The position numbers and the translations under genes are program-made. From Hymenopellis radicata (taxonomy: Eukaryota > Basidiomycota > Agaricomycetes > Agaricales > Physalacriaceae), in contig JADNRX010000021.1 in assembly GCA_015501595.1 (NCBI GenBank), forward strand, positions 62,001 through 126,000: a stretch of DNA of 64,000 nucleotides, given 5' to 3'. Of this stretch, positions 59,615-64,000 are shown piece by piece (position 1 is the stretch's first letter; each line of letters starts with the position of its first letter). The notes below the pieces were generated by a model. That model had not been told where the DNA came from, made no database searches, and saw nothing but the letters and a program-made list of their open reading frames with translations.

Positions 59615-61791
59615 TCACCATTTCTGATTCAACGAGGAGCCAGAGGCTCTCGGCTGTACCTCCTTTGGTTCTTCCTCCTCCAACTCTTCAATAAAAGTGG
59701 TGACGATGTTGTCCTCGACCTCTTTCGAAACCTCCCCGTGCTCCGGGACGTGAGAACGGATGGTGGACGCCATGTTGGGGTGGGCCGCCTCGGTGAAACC
59801 CATCTAGAACGTGACGCATGAATACATGGCGAGGAGGAAGACGACGGTCCAAACGTACATCAGCCAATTTCCTTGTGATTCGCCCGATGGCCCTGTCCTT
59901 GTCGGTGATGAAGCCGCTGTGCGTGTTCGAGCGCTTTGGCGCAACGCTAACCAGCTCGACCTCGGGGAATCGTCCACGAGCCTGACTGACAAGTCGGGAA
60001 ATTGAAGCCGGACGAGGTGAAGCGGGAGGAAGCACAGAGGAATCCTCCATGACTTGATCTTCCTGTGGAAGAGGCCTGCAGAAGGAGTCAGTAAAGGCGA
60101 GACCAACGAAAAGAGGAAAATGAACATACGAATCGGCTTCCTGGGCCTGTTCCAGTTGCATTTGCTTCAGCCTGTGCCTTTCTGCCCTATCCTGACGATA
60201 ACGTTCCTTCTGCTTCTTGTAGAGCAACTTGGCAGCTTCAACTTCAGCTCGAAGCTCCTTCGCCCGAGTGGGATCTAGAGGTCCTGCCGGCGGTGGCGGG
60301 GGAGGGGATGAAAGAATTCCGGAGGGCCCGGGGGAAATGGTGGGTACATGCCGTGTGGCGGTGGTGGGGGGCCATGAGGAGGCGGACCATGATGAGGACC
60401 GTGATGATGTGGAGGACCATTAGGACCGAAATGGCCAAATGGGTGACCACGTCCTCGTCCGCCACCACGTCCTCGACCAAATCGACCGAAGGGAGCTTCA
60501 AAGCCGGGGAAGGGTGGTCCATGGTGGAGTCCTTGGGGAGGGAAAGGAGGGAAGGTACCTGGAGGAGGAGGAGGAGGCAGAGGTCCATGCGTCCACCAAG
60601 CACCCCCATCGCTTCCAAAAGAATCCGGCCCATCCCTTGTACGGTCGGCTTCGTCTGACGAGACACCTGCCGCCAAAGCGACAGTACGCGCGAGTGATGC
60701 AAGGGCCTCGGAAACTCGTCGGCCAGCATCTGCTTCAGCACGGGAGAATTCAGTATGAGCAGTTTGCGAATACGCAGACGCAGCCCTGGCAATTGCGTCG
60801 CGGTGAGCGTCCCAGTAGGTGCCGTTGGCCGCGTTACGAATGAGATTCTGGAAGCCCTCGGACACTTCGGGATGGGCATTGAAGACGGAGCTCACAGCAT
60901 CGAGCAGGAAAGCAATGTCGCTGGCCAAGTTCGGCGGGGTAGGATTCTCCAAAGGCGCGAGCGGTGGATCAGGAGCAGTCTCTTCCTCGTCACTGGAAGC
61001 TACGGGCGTAGCAGGGCGATGCGTGGGAGTAGGAGCATGGCTGTTGCTCTTGGTGCTGCCTTTGGCGCTGTCCTTGCCAACAAAGGGAATGACCGAGCCC
61101 TGAGCCCTCTTGAGAGGAGGGTTCTCCATACGAGGTGTAGACGACGCGACGCTGTAGAGATTGGGCAGCTCCTTGTCTTGGGGAAACGGACCAAAGTCAG
61201 AGACGGGAGCCTTGGGGGTGCTGGTCAACATCTCGACGTCACCGATGACAGAGGAAGTAGTCGAATGGAATGAAGGAGTGTAAGCGCGGCCCTTGCCCTT
61301 GTCGACGGAGGGATGGCAGCAGCGTCGTCGTCGGTCATGGTGGTTACCGACTCGATGAAGCCGTGTTCGGGAGACTGAGCAGGGTGGAACATGTTGGAGA
61401 ACGCGGGGATGCTCTGCCAGTCTTCGTCGAGGTGGAACTGCAGAATGGGGTCCTTGCCAAAGGTATTCCGGCGAGAGTTGGTGTCGGTAGGCGTCTCTGG
61501 GAACGACCTGAGACTCTCACTGGCGGGGCGCGACTGGCGCAGGTCCTGCACAACGAACTTGATAACATCACCGGGCTTGTACGAGGTCTGATAGAAATCT
61601 GCCAGTTCACCGTTGGAGGATAAAGTGATGTTGTCCCCGTCCGAATCGACGTAGGTCAAACCAATCATATTGTCCTCAGGAATGCCATACAAGGTGTGAA
61701 TCTTCTCGGAAAGGACGTCCCAGGTAGGGAGTTGGTTAAACGAGAGCCGACGAGTCTCGCCAGCTCGGTTTAGCTTGAAAGTAGCGGCCAT
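59615..61791 (-). CDS. PB1-domain protein with C-terminal UBA-like segment (possible autophagy receptor)
   Basis: N-terminal PB1 domain (residues about 4-83): basic cluster FKLNRAGETRRLSF, and the acidic OPCA motif YVDSDGDNITLSSNGELADF. A canonical LIR-like motif, acidic DED then WQSI, sits near residue 125 (HLDEDWQSIPAF). A disordered region follows, then a helical segment (SDIAFLLDAVSSVFNAHPEV, ASAYSQTAHTEFSRAEADAG). Next come a Gly/Arg/Pro/His-rich low-complexity stretch and a coiled coil (ELRAEVEAAKLLYKKQKERY). The C terminus, LADMGFTEAAHPNMASTIRS, resembles a UBA domain with its MGF loop. PB1 plus LIR plus UBA is the p62/NBR1 layout, without ZZ or FW domains. One-base losses are needed near 61313 and near 60298 (C run). 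Family unknown beyond the domains. Confidence 0.78.
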
Positions 61792-62000
61792 GACTTGAGT
61801 GTTCTCGATGACTTCATTAACCAGCCCTTTATATGGCCGATATTTAAACTCCGACTGCGCAGCTGCCGGCTCGGCACCGACGCGCACAGCTCTGCGCAGA
61901 ATCCAGAATCAAGTGATTCAATTCCTGTCAATTCTCGCCCATTACACGGATCGGGAGCTAATGTACACGCGTCGCTTTTACTTCCGATCCAAACCCTCTT

Positions 62001-63487
62001 TCAAGCAAAAATCGCCAACCTGGCGTCTATCAACGCAGGATCGTTCAACTAAAGGTATACCGTGAGCTCCCACAACATCCAAGCTGCAGCGAAACACGCG
62101 TACCCTGACGTTCACATTGAGACCGTTGATCGCTTTCATCTCCTCGTCCGTCAGCATGAACTGCAGGTTATCCAGGTTCTGCTGCAAATACTCCGGATAC
62201 TCTGTCTTGGGAATGACTGCGATACCGCGTTGAGTCGACCAGCGGAGCAGCACCTGCGCCGGAGCTTGGAGAATGAGTCAGAAAGGGGCCAGTACGCGCG
62301 TCGACGCGCGTTCATCGAAACGACTCACTCATTCCATGCATTTCCGCCGCTTGCGTAATCACCTTTTGAGAAAACAAGCTGGGAAGGGACTTGTCCATTG
62401 CAATCTCGATATAGCCCTGCGGACCAAGAGAGGAGTACGCTGTGACCGCGATGCCGTGCACCTTGCAGAAATCGACCAGCTGGCTTTGAGAGTTGTAAGG
62501 GTGGATCTCGACTTGTAGCACCTGGGGCTCGTAACGTGCGTATCGAAGCACGTCGAGGATGAGCTGAGGCTGGAAATTGCTAACTCCAATGTTCTTGGCC
62601 AGCCCGATATCGACTAGCTTCTCCATTTCTGTCCAGGTTTCTTGGATAGTTGCCTTGCCTAAGCTGCTCGTCAGCCCCTACTCGCCATGGATGGGATGAA
62701 CCTACCGAGATGCACTTGCTTGTCGTCTCCCCACCATTCTGGGGGATAGCGGTGAGCAGGATCGACATACTCAAGAGAAATCGGAAAGTGGATAAGGAAG
62801 AGGTCAAAATATTCGAGACCCCAGTCTGCGAGCTGCTTCCTTGCAAGCTGTTCGACCTACATTGGTAAGTCAATATTGGCGAGCAAAGTGTTGTCTTCAT
62901 GACTTCGTACCCGTTCTTTGTCATGGAAAGTATTCCAGAGCTACAAATTGGTTAGAACACGTTTCTCGTTTACTTTCCTTGCACGTGTCACCTTGGAAGT
63001 AATAACTGCGATACAAGATCATTAGACTCCAGCAACCGATATCTGGAAGACTCACATAAATCTTCACGCTTTACAATTCCTTCATCGATCGCCCTTCGAA
63101 CACCTTCTCCGACTTCCTTCTCATTACCATAGTCGCCAGCTCCATCCAGTAATCTGTAACCGGCTTTGACGGCCTTGTATACGGTCTACCACCTGTTTAG
63201 GTTGTGATTCATTGTAGAAGCAAAAGATTTACATCAGAGCATGTCGCTTTAGGAACCTTGAACATATATCAAGTATACCGTGTTATTATATCGTGCGAGG
63301 AAACGTACCTTCCAGGTACCAAAGCTGAGTGATGAAGCCATGAACATTGATTACGTCTCCCTGTACTTGCACTGGTGACTTACCCTACAAGAGGCATCTA
63401 AGATCGTGTCAAAGACCAACAGATACGACATAAGCAATTAGGATAGACTCACCTCACGGCCAGTACGCTTCAGAGTAATGGTACTCA
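62001..63487 (-). CDS. Aldo-keto reductase, D-xylose-reductase-like
   Basis: NAD(P)H-dependent reductase of the AKR2 group, converting xylose and other aldoses or aldehydes to alcohols. It starts [20 protein letters not shown] across two tiny exons. The catalytic tetrad is visible: Asp and Tyr in [16 protein letters not shown], Lys in TSKLWNTFH, His in [14 protein letters not shown]. The XR-type blocks [49 protein letters not shown] and the cofactor loop [15 protein letters not shown] are present. The last exon gives [15 protein letters not shown], typical of fungal xylose reductases. The usual GAADYGN is GAGDYGN here. About nine short introns; all splice in frame as far as I can follow. Confidence 0.92.
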
Positions 63488-63776
63488 TAGTGCAATCGCT
63501 TTCAAAGTAAGTCTGTGACAATGAGCACCCTCGAGCGTCGTCCTTATAGTCTCTTCCCGGACCGTGTATGAGGCGAACTCGTGCTCATGGGAAGGCCAGT
63601 CTAGGCCTAGACAACTCTCAAGGGCGACCGATTCGAACAGACGCGTTCTCGGTGAAATGGATCAGGATGGAACATGTCATGAAGAACCTGAAGGAGTCGA
63701 GTCGAGTCTATTCTTCGATGAGAGACGGACCTATTCCACTAAAAACGCCTCAATCTGCCCACCATGAGTGCCGTGA

Positions 63777-64000
63777 ATAGAAATGCGTATATGAGAACGC
63801 AAAGGCTCATTATGAGGGGACCTGGAGCGTTACGGATATACCAGGACCAAACATACCAAGTGGTCTGGAACCGGACATTAGAACGCATGGCCAAGCTCCT
63901 GCCAGCGATTGGCTCGACGCATACGCGTACATTCCAGATTCACAGTCAATCAATTCATCACGACCCGAACTTACACCGCTACTATACAATGTGCACGCCT
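63777..64000 (+). other. Possible internal exon of a gene cut by the right edge
   Basis: After a TAG that would serve as a 3' splice site (TGAATAG), the frame stays open to the window edge and looks protein-like: YENAKAHYEGTWSVTDIPGP, then WLDAYAYIPDSQSINSSRPE. The same frame upstream of the TAG is open from 63568 (MRRTRAHGKASLGLDNSQGR). No family recognised, and the start and donor are unclear. Confidence 0.35.

Noticed and set aside
60293..61273. Long plus-strand ORFs (121-172 codons) opposite the PB1-domain gene
   Set aside because: They mirror the GC-rich low-complexity coding strand and have no motifs; the minus-strand PB1, coiled-coil and UBA-like text explains the region.

Overview
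The window reads as nuclear DNA of a filamentous basidiomycete, most likely an agaricomycete. Almost every gene is broken by many short introns (about 45-60 bases, GT-AG, rarely GC-AG). Genes are packed head-to-head and tail-to-tail on both strands with gaps of a few hundred bases, and the recognisable proteins are fungal housekeeping or basidiomycete-type families. I see no transposon, rRNA, tRNA or CRISPR array. All exon structures below were spliced by eye.

Layout. 0-7 kb: Rsc9-like chromatin remodelling subunit (cut by the left edge), F-box/SirB1/YccV protein, Rrp1/Nop52, 5-hydroxyisourate hydrolase, NEDD8-conjugating Ubc12. 7-14.5 kb: a 2-oxoglutarate/Fe(II) oxygenase and a PLP decarboxylase/aminotransferase, with two paralogous uncharacterised proteins and a Ser/Pro-rich hypothetical. 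14.7-19 kb: fused aminodeoxychorismate synthase divergent from dCMP deaminase. 19-29.8 kb: Tti1, Pop3, an arrestin-like protein, ESCRT factor Vta1 and a coiled-coil hypothetical. 30-36 kb: secreted or membrane-linked hydrolases, namely a family-3 amidohydrolase, a small secreted protein and two tandem GDSL/rhamnogalacturonan-acetylesterase-like genes. 36-47 kb: Utp17/Nan1, a methyltransferase, a GNL1-type GTPase and an F-box protein. 49.7-54.4 kb: neutral ceramidase and a hypothetical. 54.7-63.5 kb: a TEA/ATTS transcription factor with a 3.3-kb upstream gap, a PB1...UBA-like protein and an aldo-keto reductase.

Shared themes. Ribosome and RNA maturation is represented four times (Rrp1, Pop3, Utp17, GNL1-like). 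Folate and thymidylate precursor supply meet at one divergent promoter (PABA synthase and dCMP deaminase). Ubiquitin-like and degradative trafficking appears as Ubc12, two F-box proteins, the arrestin, Vta1 and the PB1/UBA-like protein. These genes are not an operon or an obvious secondary-metabolite cluster.

Main caution: more than twenty places in conserved genes need a one-base frame change with no possible intron. Most are apparent single-base losses, often in homopolymers. The simplest explanation is residual indel error in an unpolished long-read assembly, not mass pseudogenisation, so such genes are annotated as CDS with the break noted. The most interesting candidates for new biology are the PB1-LIR-UBA-like protein (a possible fungal p62/NBR1-type autophagy receptor) and the paralogue pair ending in a conserved DYFDDI...LIIER motif.
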